DNA of 64,000 nt from Terrabacter sp. MAHUQ-38 (GTDB taxonomy: Bacteria > Actinomycetota > Actinomycetes > Actinomycetales > Dermatophilaceae). Positions 54,582 to 63,296 of this stretch are shown here, piece by piece; within the stretch, counting starts at the first letter, position 1; each line of letters starts with the position of its first letter. A model generated the notes under the pieces. It was not told where the DNA came from. It did no database searches and was given only the letters and a program-made list of their open reading frames with translations. The DNA lies in assembly GCF_014518425.1 (NCBI RefSeq), contig NZ_JACVCU010000004.1, forward strand, positions 496,001-560,000. Direction: 5' to 3'. The translations under genes and the position numbers were made by a program.

Positions 54582-55547
54582 TCAGGAACGCCTGATCTCG
54601 TAGTACGGCATGATGTGGCACGTCGCGGAGCCCCGGCCCTGCTGGGTCCTCACGACGATGCCGTCGACCAGGACACGGCACGAGACCGAGCCACGCGCAC
54701 CCGAGCCGGCCGGGTCGTGGATGCGCACCCGCATGCTGACGTAGTCGTTGCTCGAGACGTTCGCGTCGACCGTCACCTCGAATGCCAGGGGTGACGTCTG
54801 CACGGGGTACTCGTACGGCTGGTACCCGGCGTCCGACAGTGACACCTCGATCTGCGCGCCCTTCTCCGCGTACGCCTCGAAGCGGACCGTCGTGGCATCC
54901 GTCGGCACCGGCGTGACGGGGAGGGCCGGGACAGGGATGACAGGGGGAGGGGCGGTCATGACCGACCGTGTGGTCGGCGTCGTCTGGGGTACCGCGACCG
55001 ACGCACCGGGCGTCCGCGTCGACTTCGGCTGCGCCGGCACCAGCGTGATCGACGGGGCCGGGAACGTGGGGCTGACGACGGGCCGGTAGCGGGTCACGGC
55101 GACCGCTGGCCTGTCTGTCGGGCCGAGGTCGCTCCCGAGGCTCGACGCGAGAACGAACCCGACCGGGATGAGCAGACCGGCGGCGGCCGCGACGACGTGC
55201 CACGGCTGGACCCGCCCACCGAGGGCGCGGCCAAGAGTCGAGCCGAGGCTGATGGTGCGGGGGAGTGTCGGCGCGGAAACGGTCCACGGTCCGGTCGCGC
55301 CGGTGGCCGACTCGCGTGCGGTGGCCTTCGGCGGCACCCAGCTCGGCTGCGGCGGCGCCTGCACCCCGAAGTCGATGCCGTATGCGGGCACCCCGTGCGC
55401 GGCTCCAGCGCCGGCCGGCAGGTCAGCGGGCTCCGCCGGCTCGGCGTCGAGAGCGGAGGCCACGCCCACGGCACCGTGCGTCGGATCGACGAACGGCTCG
55501 GCGTGGTCGCCGGGAGCGTCCGGCGGGCGCGATGGATTCTCTGACAC
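54582..55547 (-). CDS. Membrane-anchored protein with extracytoplasmic beta domain (paralogue 1)
   Basis: Not recognised. The 321-residue product has a Pro/Ala-rich cytoplasmic part (about 1-145), one membrane helix (WHVVAAAAGLLIPVGFVLAS) and a Pro/Thr-rich linker. A C-terminal beta-rich domain of about 100 residues contains TVRFEAYAEKGAQIEVSLS, FEVTVDANVSSNDYVSMRVR and two Cys that may pair (SVSCRVLVDG, SATCHIMPYY). This layout recalls MmpS-like and similar accessory proteins. The GTG at 55547 is chosen because an upstream ATG would add residues overlapping the end of the neighbouring gene. The next gene upstream has the same architecture. Confidence 0.68.
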   Translation of the reverse strand: MSENPSRPPDAPGDHAEPFVDPTHGAVGVASALDAEPAEPADLPAGAGAAHGVPAYGIDFGVQAPPQPSWVPPKATARESATGATGPWTVSAPTLPRTISLGSTLGRALGGRVQPWHVVAAAAGLLIPVGFVLASSLGSDLGPTDRPAVAVTRYRPVVSPTFPAPSITLVPAQPKSTRTPGASVAVPQTTPTTRSVMTAPPPVIPVPALPVTPVPTDATTVRFEAYAEKGAQIEVSLSDAGYQPYEYPVQTSPLAFEVTVDANVSSNDYVSMRVRIHDPAGSGARGSVSCRVLVDGIVVRTQQGRGSATCHIMPYYEIRRS

Positions 55548-55582
55548 GTCGTCGTCCCCTGTCTCGTGTGCTTCCCGTCCCG

Positions 55583-56296
55583 TCACCACGACGCCGAGCA
55601 CGAGACGCTCGAGGTGGAGGTGCTCAGGGCGACCAGTACAGGCCCGGCGTAGATCCGGCACTGGAGCTCAGCCGTGCCGGACGAGCTCGTGGCGAGGACG
55701 TCGATCGACGCCGACTGGGCCCCGCTGTGCGACGCGATGCGACCGAAGGGCAGCGTCTCTTCGTAGGAGTTCTCGTAGGCGCCATCCGAGCCGATGAGCT
55801 CAACCTGTGCGGTGTCCTTACCAGCGGTGACGACCTCGACCCTCAGCTGGGTCGTCGCGGGCGGGACGGCATGGACCTGCGTGTCGCGCGGGAGCGGTCC
55901 TGCAATGGATGAGGAGTCCGCGATCGGCAGGACGACGACACCGCCCAGTTCGACGGAGTACGCACCGTCGTCTGCGGACCCCGAGCCGCTCGCCCCACCG
56001 TTCACGATGCCGAAGAAGAGCGGCACGACGACCAGGGGCACGATCAGTCCGGCCCCGCGGTTCCTCGACCTGCGCCGGACCCCCGGCCGCCGCGCAGGCA
56101 CGGCGACAGACGCCGGGACGCTGGGCCGGCCCAGGCTCGGGGTCGTGGTTGGAGGCACGGACGGGCGCGGCGCCCACGCCTCGGGAGGCAGCGAACCCAC
56201 CGGCGAACGGTCGTCGGGCGCGTCGTCCGGGAAGGAGGCGTGCCGGTCGTGCTGCGGGTCCGGGAGGTGCGGACGCGGAGTGCCGTGGTCGGTCAA
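55583..56296 (-). CDS. Membrane-anchored protein with extracytoplasmic beta domain (paralogue 2)
   Basis: Not recognised. It has the same plan as the neighbouring gene: a Pro-rich cytoplasmic half, a basic stretch and one helix (RSRNRGAGLIVPLVVVPLFF), a short Gly/Ser linker and a C-terminal beta domain (TTQLRVEVVTAGKDTAQVEL, GTAELQCRIYAGPVL) with two Cys. The probable start is TTG at 56296, five bases after GAGG; an ATG at 56389 without a ribosome site is the alternative. It lies 35 bases before paralogue 1, so the two probably form an operon that arose by duplication. Confidence 0.65.
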   Translation of the reverse strand: MTDHGTPRPHLPDPQHDRHASFPDDAPDDRSPVGSLPPEAWAPRPSVPPTTTPSLGRPSVPASVAVPARRPGVRRRSRNRGAGLIVPLVVVPLFFGIVNGGASGSGSADDGAYSVELGGVVVLPIADSSSIAGPLPRDTQVHAVPPATTQLRVEVVTAGKDTAQVELIGSDGAYENSYEETLPFGRIASHSGAQSASIDVLATSSSGTAELQCRIYAGPVLVALSTSTSSVSCSASW

Positions 56297-56469
56297 GGCT
56301 GCCTCGCTTCGACGGGTGGGACCACGGTAGGTCCTCGGGTGCCCGCGTCGTCGCAAGTCAGACAACCCGAGCGGTCGAGGCGTTCCCATCGAGCGTCGCG
56401 CACCGCCGGGCGGCCGGGCCGGGGTTATCCGTTCGGAGCCACCGCACCGTCCCGCCTATCCTGTCGGTC

Positions 56470-59400
56470 ATGCCCGACGAGCCCGCGACCGCCCCCGCGC
56501 GCTCTCGGCCACCTCGCCGCCGCGGGCGTCGCCGGCCGGCGCCAGGGGAGCCGGGCCGTCAGCCGGACGAGTCGGGCAGAGCGCGAGGCGATGCGCGTGC
56601 GGACCAGCCCCGGGCCGGGGGGGACCGTGACAACCGCAGGTCCGGGGGCCGGGGGCTGACCCCCGAGCAGCTCGAGGCACGTCGAGCTGCTCGTGCCGCG
56701 ACGGTTCCTCCGATCACCTATCCCGAGCACCTGCCGGTCGTCGACCGGCGCGACGACATCGCAGCCGCGATCCGTGACCACCAGGTCGTCGTCATCGCCG
56801 GCGAGACCGGGTCGGGCAAGACGACCCAGATCCCCAAGATCTGCCTCGAGCTCGGCCGTGGCCTCGACGGCCTGATCGGCCACACGCAGCCCCGGCGGAT
56901 CGCCGCGCGGGCCGTCGCCGAGCGCCTCTCGGACGAGCTCGGCGTCGAGCTCGGAACGGCCGTCGGCTACCAGGTCCGGTTCACCGACCAGAGCAGCCGA
57001 GACACCCTCGTCAAGGTCATGACCGACGGCATCCTGCTCGCCGAGATGCAGCGCGACCGCGAGCTGCGCCGCTACGACACGATCATCATCGACGAGGCCC
57101 ACGAGCGCAGCCTCAACATCGACTTCATCCTCGGCTACCTCAAGCAGCTGCTGCCGCGCCGGCCCGACCTGAAGGTCGTCATCACGTCGGCGACGATCGA
57201 CCCGGAGAAGTTCGCGCAGCACTTCGCCGACCCGGCGTCGGGAGATCCCGCCCCCATCATCGAGGTGTCGGGCCGCACCTTCCCCGTCGAGATCCGCTAC
57301 CGCCCACTCGTCGACCCCGACCGGCCCGACGACGACGAGCGCGACATGGTCACCGGGGTGTGCGAGGCCGTCGAGGAGCTCTGGACCGAGCGGCACTCCG
57401 GCACGAGCAGCGACATCCTGGTCTTCTTCTCGGGCGAGCGTGAGATCCGCGACGCCGCCGATGCGCTGGGCGGCATGAAGCTGCCGGTCACCGAGGTCGT
57501 GCCGCTCTACGGCCGGCTGTCGGCCGCCGAGCAGCACCGGGTCTTCTCGCCCCACACCGGTCGGCGGATCGTGCTGGCCACCAACGTCGCCGAGACCTCG
57601 CTGACGGTTCCTGGCATCCGCTACGTCATCGACACCGGCACCGCGCGCATCAGCCGCTACAGCCAGCGCACCAAGGTCCAGCGCCTCCCGATCGAGCCGA
57701 TCAGCCGGGCGTCGGCCAACCAGCGCTCGGGCCGCTGCGGCCGCGTCTCCGACGGCATCGCGATCCGCCTGTACTCCGAGGACGACTTCGACAGCCGCCC
57801 CGAGTTCACCGACCCGGAGATCCTGCGCACGAACCTCGCCTCCGTCATCCTCCAGATGACGAGCCTCGGGCTCGGCGACATCGCCCGGTTCCCGTTCGTC
57901 GACCCGCCGGACTCGCGCCAGATCACCGACGGCGTGCGACTGCTCGAGGAGCTCCAGGCGTTCGCCCCAGAGGACGACGCCCAGCCCGCCGGGCGGGGGC
58001 GCCGGCGTCCGGGACGCCGCCTCACGGCATACGGCCGCACCATCGCGATGCTGCCCATCGACCCGAGACATGCCCGCATGGTGCTCGAGGCGGACAGGAG
58101 GGGCGTGCTGCGCGAGGTCCTCGTCATCGTCGCGGCGCTGTCGATCCAGGACCCCCGCGAGCGACCGCAGGAGAAGCAGGAGCTCGCGAACGCCGCGCAC
58201 AAGCGCTTCGCCGACGAGACGAGCGACTTCCTCGGCTGGCTCAGCCTCTGGAGCTACCTCATGGAACAGCAGAAAGCCTTGAGCTCCAGCGCGTTCCGCC
58301 GCATGTGCAAGAACGAGTTCCTCCACTACCTGCGCGTCCGCGAGTGGCAGGACCTCCACACCCAGGTCAAGCAGGCGGCCAAGCAGGCCGGCCTCGACGT
58401 CAGCCGCGGCAGCGTGCACGGCGAGGTCGACAGCGACGCCGTCCACCAGTCGCTCCTCGCCGGCCTCCTCTCGCACGTCGGCGTGCGCGACGAGCAGAAG
58501 CGGGAGTATGCCGGCGCGCGGGGTGCGCGCTTCGGCATCAGTCCCGGCTCGTCGCTCTTCCGCAAGCAGCCACAGTTCGTCATGGCCGAGGAGCTCGTCG
58601 AGACGACTCGGCTGTGGGCCCGGATGAACGCCCGCATCGACCCCGTCTGGGCGGAACAGCTCGGCGAGCACCTGGTGAAGCGCCAGTACTCCGAGCCGCG
58701 CTGGTCAGGACGCCGAGGCTCGGCGGTCGCGACCGAGCGGGTCACGCTCTACGGCGTGCCGCTCGTCGTCGGGCGGGTGGTCGGCCTCGGGAGCGTCGAC
58801 TCCGAGCTCGCCCGGGACCTCTTCATCCGGCACGCGCTCGTCGAAGGCGACTGGAACACCGAGCACGCCTTCCTCCGGGCCAACGCGGCACTCGTGGAGC
58901 GGCTCGGGGAGCTCGAGGCGCGGACCCGTCGGCGCGACATCGTCGTCGACGACAGCACGCTGGTCGCCTTCTACGACAAGCGCATCCCCGCCGACGTGGT
59001 GTCGGGCCGACACTTCGACACGTGGTGGAAGAAGGCCCGTCGTGAGACTCCCGACCTGTTGACGTTCACCGAGGAGCTGCTGCTCCGCGAGAGCGCCGGC
59101 AGCCTCGCGGACGACGACCACCCCACGACGTGGACGCAGGGTGAGAACGTCCTGCCCGTCACGTACCAGTTCGAGCCAGGCTCGGCCCAGGACGGGGTCA
59201 CGGTGCACATCCCGGTCGAGCGCCTGAACCAGGTGACGCCGGCTGGCTTCGACTGGCAGGTGCCGGGCTTCCGCGAGGAGCTCGTCACCGCACTGATCCG
59301 CAGTCTCCCCAAGGGGATTCGCCGCCACCTCGTGCCCGCACCCGACCACGCGCGGGCGGCGCTGCCAGAGCTCGACCCGGCGACCGGCCCCCTGCTCCCG

Positions 59401-60489
59401 GCCCTCGCCACCGTGCTGCGCCGCCGGGCCGGTGTCGTGGTCACCCCCGACGACTTCGACGTCGAGCGCGTCCCCCCGCACCTCACCGTCACCTTCCAGG
59501 TGAACGGCCCCGACGGGCGACCCGTCGCGACCGGCAAGGACCTGGAGGCGGTCCGCGACGCGGCCACCCCGCAGCTGCGGCGCCAGGTGAGCCGTGCCGG
59601 GTCCGGCATCGAGCGCACCGGCCTGACGGCGTTCCCCGACGAGGGCGTGCCCGAGTCCTTCGAGAGCGACAGCGGCGTGCAGGGCTACCCGGCCCTCGTC
59701 GACACCGGTTCGGCCGTCGACCTGCGCGTCCTGCCGACCCGGGCCGAGGCCGACGCCGAGCATCGTCTCGGGGCGCGCCGACTCCTCCTGCTCGGCATCA
59801 CACCACCCTGGAAGCAGATCCTCGCCCGCCTGAGCAACACCCAGAAGCTCGCCCTCGGCCACAACCCGCACGGCAGCGTGCCCGCCCTGCTCGACGACTG
59901 CCTGGCCGCCGCGATCGACGCCATCCGCGACGACGCCGTGACCGACAGAGCCGACCACACCGTGCGCACACGCGAGGACTTCGAGTGGGCTCTGTCGGCC
60001 GTGCGCACCCACACCACCGGCAAGGTCGTGCAGGTCGTCGGTCTCGTCGAGCCGATCCTGGCCAAACACCTCGCCCTGACGAACCGACTCGCTGAGCTCG
60101 ACCGGTCGAGCAGCCCAGCCATCCGACCGATGCTCGCAGACGTGCGGGCGCAGCTGCGCGAGCTCGTCCGGCCCGGCTTCGTCGCCGACACCGGCCTGCG
60201 GCGGCTGCCCGACCTCGACCGCTACCTGCGCGCCATCGCGCACCGCCTCGACAAGGCACCCGCCAACCTCGCTCGCGATGCGCAGGCGCTCGAGCAGGTC
60301 GACCTCGTCGAGGGCCGCTACGCAGACCTGCTCGACCGGCTCCGCCCCGCGCAGCGCGGCGGAGCCGACGTCGTCGACATCGGCTGGATGATCGAGGAGC
60401 TGCGTGTGTCGCTCTTCGCGCAGACGATCGGCACGGCCCACAGCGTCTCGCCCCAGCGCATCCTCAAGGCCATCGCCAGGATCGGCTGA
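56470..60489 (+). CDS. hrpA: ATP-dependent RNA helicase HrpA (DEAH box)
   Basis: DEAH-box RNA helicase of 1339 residues, matching the roughly 1300-residue HrpA family. An Arg/Pro/Gly-rich N-terminal extension of about 75 residues precedes motif I AGETGSGKTTQ (Lys117), motif Ia HTQPRRIAARAVAER, motif II DEAH (208-211), motif III TSAT, then ATNVAETSLTVPG and QRSGRCGRVSDG (motif VI). The long C-terminal half has the winged-helix and HrpA-specific domain (PVTYQFEPGSAQDGVTVHIP). E. coli HrpA has been linked to resolving stalled ribosomes and RNA processing; the role here is inferred. The ATG at 56470 is preceded by the divergent membrane-protein operon. Confidence 0.94.
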   Translation: MPDEPATAPARSRPPRRRGRRRPAPGEPGRQPDESGRARGDARADQPRAGGDRDNRRSGGRGLTPEQLEARRAARAATVPPITYPEHLPVVDRRDDIAAAIRDHQVVVIAGETGSGKTTQIPKICLELGRGLDGLIGHTQPRRIAARAVAERLSDELGVELGTAVGYQVRFTDQSSRDTLVKVMTDGILLAEMQRDRELRRYDTIIIDEAHERSLNIDFILGYLKQLLPRRPDLKVVITSATIDPEKFAQHFADPASGDPAPIIEVSGRTFPVEIRYRPLVDPDRPDDDERDMVTGVCEAVEELWTERHSGTSSDILVFFSGEREIRDAADALGGMKLPVTEVVPLYGRLSAAEQHRVFSPHTGRRIVLATNVAETSLTVPGIRYVIDTGTARISRYSQRTKVQRLPIEPISRASANQRSGRCGRVSDGIAIRLYSEDDFDSRPEFTDPEILRTNLASVILQMTSLGLGDIARFPFVDPPDSRQITDGVRLLEELQAFAPEDDAQPAGRGRRRPGRRLTAYGRTIAMLPIDPRHARMVLEADRRGVLREVLVIVAALSIQDPRERPQEKQELANAAHKRFADETSDFLGWLSLWSYLMEQQKALSSSAFRRMCKNEFLHYLRVREWQDLHTQVKQAAKQAGLDVSRGSVHGEVDSDAVHQSLLAGLLSHVGVRDEQKREYAGARGARFGISPGSSLFRKQPQFVMAEELVETTRLWARMNARIDPVWAEQLGEHLVKRQYSEPRWSGRRGSAVATERVTLYGVPLVVGRVVGLGSVDSELARDLFIRHALVEGDWNTEHAFLRANAALVERLGELEARTRRRDIVVDDSTLVAFYDKRIPADVVSGRHFDTWWKKARRETPDLLTFTEELLLRESAGSLADDDHPTTWTQGENVLPVTYQFEPGSAQDGVTVHIPVERLNQVTPAGFDWQVPGFREELVTALIRSLPKGIRRHLVPAPDHARAALPELDPATGPLLPALATVLRRRAGVVVTPDDFDVERVPPHLTVTFQVNGPDGRPVATGKDLEAVRDAATPQLRRQVSRAGSGIERTGLTAFPDEGVPESFESDSGVQGYPALVDTGSAVDLRVLPTRAEADAEHRLGARRLLLLGITPPWKQILARLSNTQKLALGHNPHGSVPALLDDCLAAAIDAIRDDAVTDRADHTVRTREDFEWALSAVRTHTTGKVVQVVGLVEPILAKHLALTNRLAELDRSSSPAIRPMLADVRAQLRELVRPGFVADTGLRRLPDLDRYLRAIAHRLDKAPANLARDAQALEQVDLVEGRYADLLDRLRPAQRGGADVVDIGWMIEELRVSLFAQTIGTAHSVSPQRILKAIARIG

Positions 60490-60578
60490 CTCGGTAGTCC
60501 TTGCGGATCTTTTGCGGGAATCATGGTGTGCAGCGGGACGTTGGACCCTTCGACCGCGTACGACGAAAGGCCAGACCC

Positions 60579-61502
60579 GTGCAGGACCCGACCGATCTCT
60601 TCCAGTTCGAGAGCGACACCTCACCGAGCATCCTCCAGGAGCTGCAGGCCTCGGTGCTCGTCGTCGCCCTCGGCGGATTCATCGACGCCGGCCACACGCA
60701 GCGACTCATGGCCGACCACCTCCTCGAGCACCACGAGTCCCGAGTCATCGCCTCCTTCGACGTCGACCAGCTGCTCGACTACCGCGGGCGCCGGCCCGTC
60801 ATGGTGTTCGACCGCGACCACTGGGCCAGCTACGACGACCCGAGCCTGCTGCTGCACCGCGTCGTCGACAAGGAGGGGACCCCGTTCCTGCTGCTCGTCG
60901 GCCCCGAGCCCGACTACCAGTGGAACCGCATGGTCGAGGCGACGACCTCCCTCATCCGTGAGTTCGGAGTCGGCCTGACGGTGAGCGTCCATGGCATCCC
61001 CATGGCCGTCCCGCACACGCGTCCGCTCGGGGTCACCGCCCACGGCACCAACCCGAGCCTCGTCCCCGGCAACGACCCGGCGTTCGGCACGGTCCAGGTG
61101 CCGGCGAGCTTCTCGTCGCTGCTCGAGTTCCGGCTCGGCGAGGCGGGCCTCGACGCGATCGGCTTCGCCGTCCACGTGCCGCACTACCTCGGGCAGACCG
61201 AGTTCGCCGACGCTGCGGTGCTCGGCCTCGAGCGCGTGCGCGCCGCGACCGGCCTCGACCTCGACCTGCGCGAGCTGGCCGCGACCGCAGGGCTCAACCG
61301 CGCCGAGATCACGCGCCAGATGGAGGAGTCCGACGAGATCACCGCCGTCGTGCGGGCCCTCGAGCAGCAGTACGACACGTTCCTGGAGGGACGCAAGCAG
61401 CGCAGCCTGCTCGCGACCGACCTCTCCGAGCTGCCCACGGCCGACGAGATCGGCGCGGAGTTCGAGGCCTTCCTCAAGGACGTCACCGAGGACGACCAGT
61501 AA
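60579..61502 (+). CDS. PAC2-family protein
   Basis: PAC2-family protein of 307 residues, related to proteasome-assembly chaperones and widespread in actinobacteria, where its function is not settled. Seen are VVALGGFIDAGHTQRLMADHLL, DVDQLLDYRGRRPVMVFDRDHW, FLLLVGPEPDYQW and GLTVSVHGIPMAVPHTRP. The C-terminus is charged and helical. The start is a GTG at 60579 with AAAGG eight bases before it; an upstream TTG in frame has no ribosome site. It follows hrpA by 89 bases and converges with the polymerase gene. Confidence 0.9.
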   Translation: MQDPTDLFQFESDTSPSILQELQASVLVVALGGFIDAGHTQRLMADHLLEHHESRVIASFDVDQLLDYRGRRPVMVFDRDHWASYDDPSLLLHRVVDKEGTPFLLLVGPEPDYQWNRMVEATTSLIREFGVGLTVSVHGIPMAVPHTRPLGVTAHGTNPSLVPGNDPAFGTVQVPASFSSLLEFRLGEAGLDAIGFAVHVPHYLGQTEFADAAVLGLERVRAATGLDLDLRELAATAGLNRAEITRQMEESDEITAVVRALEQQYDTFLEGRKQRSLLATDLSELPTADEIGAEFEAFLKDVTEDDQ

Positions 61503-61514
61503 CCGTCGAGGGCG

Positions 61515-63296
61515 TCAGTCCTTCGCCTCGCTCCACCGGCGCACGACGGACGTGTCGGCGACGAACCGCACCTCGTCGGTGCCCGCCCACGCGCGGGCGG
61601 CGCTCGTGAGCGTCTGCTCCACGGCGGCCGCGGCCGCCTCGGCCTGTCGCTCGGGGACTTGGACGAGCAGCTCGTCGTGCAGGCAGAGCACGATCTGGCC
61701 CCCCAGCGGGCGCACCGCGTGGCGCACCGTCGCCGCCCAGGCCTTGAAGAGCTCGGCCGCCGAGCCCTGGATGATCGCATTGCGGGCATAGCGACCACGC
61801 GCGCCGTCCGCCCCGCTCGTCGAGGGCTCGCCGGGGCCTGGAGCGGCTGTGCGGGGAGCCGTCGTGTCGAGAGAGGCTGTGTCCGGGCCGGGCGGGGTGC
61901 CGACCGGCACGCCGCCGAAGCGGATCAACCGGCCTCCCCACGTGCGGACCGGACGGCGCGCGACCCCGTCGGCGTAGGCCCGGTCGAGCAGGCCCATCGC
62001 GACCGGGTACGCGCGCTCGAGGTCCTTGAGCGCCTCACCGGCGGCACCGGAGCGCTGGCCGTACATCGCGGCGAGCACGGCGACCTTCGCCTTGGGGCGG
62101 TCGGCCCCCAGCTTGGCGGCGACGGGCGCGTAGAGGTCGTCGGCGCGGGTCGCCTCGGCGAAGGCACGGTCGGCGCTCACGACGGCGAGCACCCGGGGCT
62201 CGATCTGCCCGAGGTCGGCGCGCACGAAGACATGACCGGGGGCCGCGCAGACCGCGGGTCGCAGGGGAGCGGGGAGGTTGTGCAAGCCGTTCTGCGCCGT
62301 CATACGCCCGGCGGCCCCGTCACAGGCCGTCCAGCCTCCCCGGAGCCGATCGTCGGGACCGACGTGGTCGTCGAGCCACCGGTAGCCGTACGTCGTCGCG
62401 ATGCGCTCGTCCTTGCGCCACCGCAGGAGCGCGTCGACGAGAGGGTGGGTGTGCCGGTAGGGCTCCAGCACCCACGCGCGGGTGTTCGGCACGTCGACGC
62501 CGACCGACAGGAGCAGCTCGCGCACCTGTCCGGGGTTGCGCAGGTCGGTGCGCTCACGTCCGGGGGCGTGTCGCAGCACGACCGCGTCGCGCTCGGCACG
62601 GATCGAGGCGGCGTGCGCGTCGTCCTGCGGCCGTGGGCCGGCGGACGAGGCGATGAGGTCCTCGGCGGCCGGACGGTCGACGGGCAGGCCGTCACGCTCG
62701 AGCTCGAGGCAGAGCACCGCGGCCGCGGACTCCGACCACACCGTGCGCTCCAGCCGGGCAGCGTGCGACCCGCCGATGCGCTCGAGCGCCTCTCGCTGTG
62801 CCGCCCGGCACTCGAGGGCCAGGTCGGCGAGCTGACGCAGCCGGCTCTCGTCGGAGGCCCACGACAGGGCGTCCGCGCGCAGGTGGCCGTCACCCGTCAG
62901 CAGCGCGGTGTCCTCACCCGCGGCGACGTCGAAGAGGTCACCGTCGAAGCCGGTCAACCGTGGCGACCGCGGTGCTGGCACGCTCGCCTCGTCGAGACCG
63001 CGACAGCCAGCGAGGACGTGCCCCGGGCTCGCCCACCAGCCGCCGTGGACGAGTCGGTGAGCCTCCGCAAGGTCCCACGTGCGGGTGACGTCGACCCCGG
63101 CGGCGACGACACCGCGCAGGGACGAGGCCGCAGACCAGACGACCCACCGGGGGGCCAGGCGGCGCGTCGCCTCGACGAATCGACCCGGCACCTCCGGCAG
63201 GGCCCATGGCTCGTCCATTCCCGGACCGAGGGCGTATCCGCCACGCGGCCCGACAACCAGCGCCACGAGCGGAGGGCGGGACGCGTTGTCAGCCAA
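61515..63296 (-). CDS. PolA-like DNA polymerase (family A) with degenerate exonuclease region
   Basis: Family A DNA polymerase-like protein of about 593 residues, often annotated bifunctional 3'-5' exonuclease/DNA polymerase in actinobacteria. Polymerase motif A is VRADLGQIEPRVLAV (catalytic Asp kept, though the usual DYSQIELR is altered). Motif B is RPKAKVAVLAAMYGQRSG and motif C LCLHDELLVQVPE. The N-terminal third sits where the exonuclease domain should be, but I do not see its DEDD residues. A short insert rich in Pro, Thr and Ser (about TPPGPDTASLDT) interrupts the region before motif C. The start is uncertain: TTG at 63296 overlaps the upstream stop by eight bases, and GTG at 63266 is possible. 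Confidence 0.85.
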   Translation of the reverse strand: MADNASRPPLVALVVGPRGGYALGPGMDEPWALPEVPGRFVEATRRLAPRWVVWSAASSLRGVVAAGVDVTRTWDLAEAHRLVHGGWWASPGHVLAGCRGLDEASVPAPRSPRLTGFDGDLFDVAAGEDTALLTGDGHLRADALSWASDESRLRQLADLALECRAAQREALERIGGSHAARLERTVWSESAAAVLCLELERDGLPVDRPAAEDLIASSAGPRPQDDAHAASIRAERDAVVLRHAPGRERTDLRNPGQVRELLLSVGVDVPNTRAWVLEPYRHTHPLVDALLRWRKDERIATTYGYRWLDDHVGPDDRLRGGWTACDGAAGRMTAQNGLHNLPAPLRPAVCAAPGHVFVRADLGQIEPRVLAVVSADRAFAEATRADDLYAPVAAKLGADRPKAKVAVLAAMYGQRSGAAGEALKDLERAYPVAMGLLDRAYADGVARRPVRTWGGRLIRFGGVPVGTPPGPDTASLDTTAPRTAAPGPGEPSTSGADGARGRYARNAIIQGSAAELFKAWAATVRHAVRPLGGQIVLCLHDELLVQVPERQAEAAAAAVEQTLTSAARAWAGTDEVRFVADTSVVRRWSEAKD

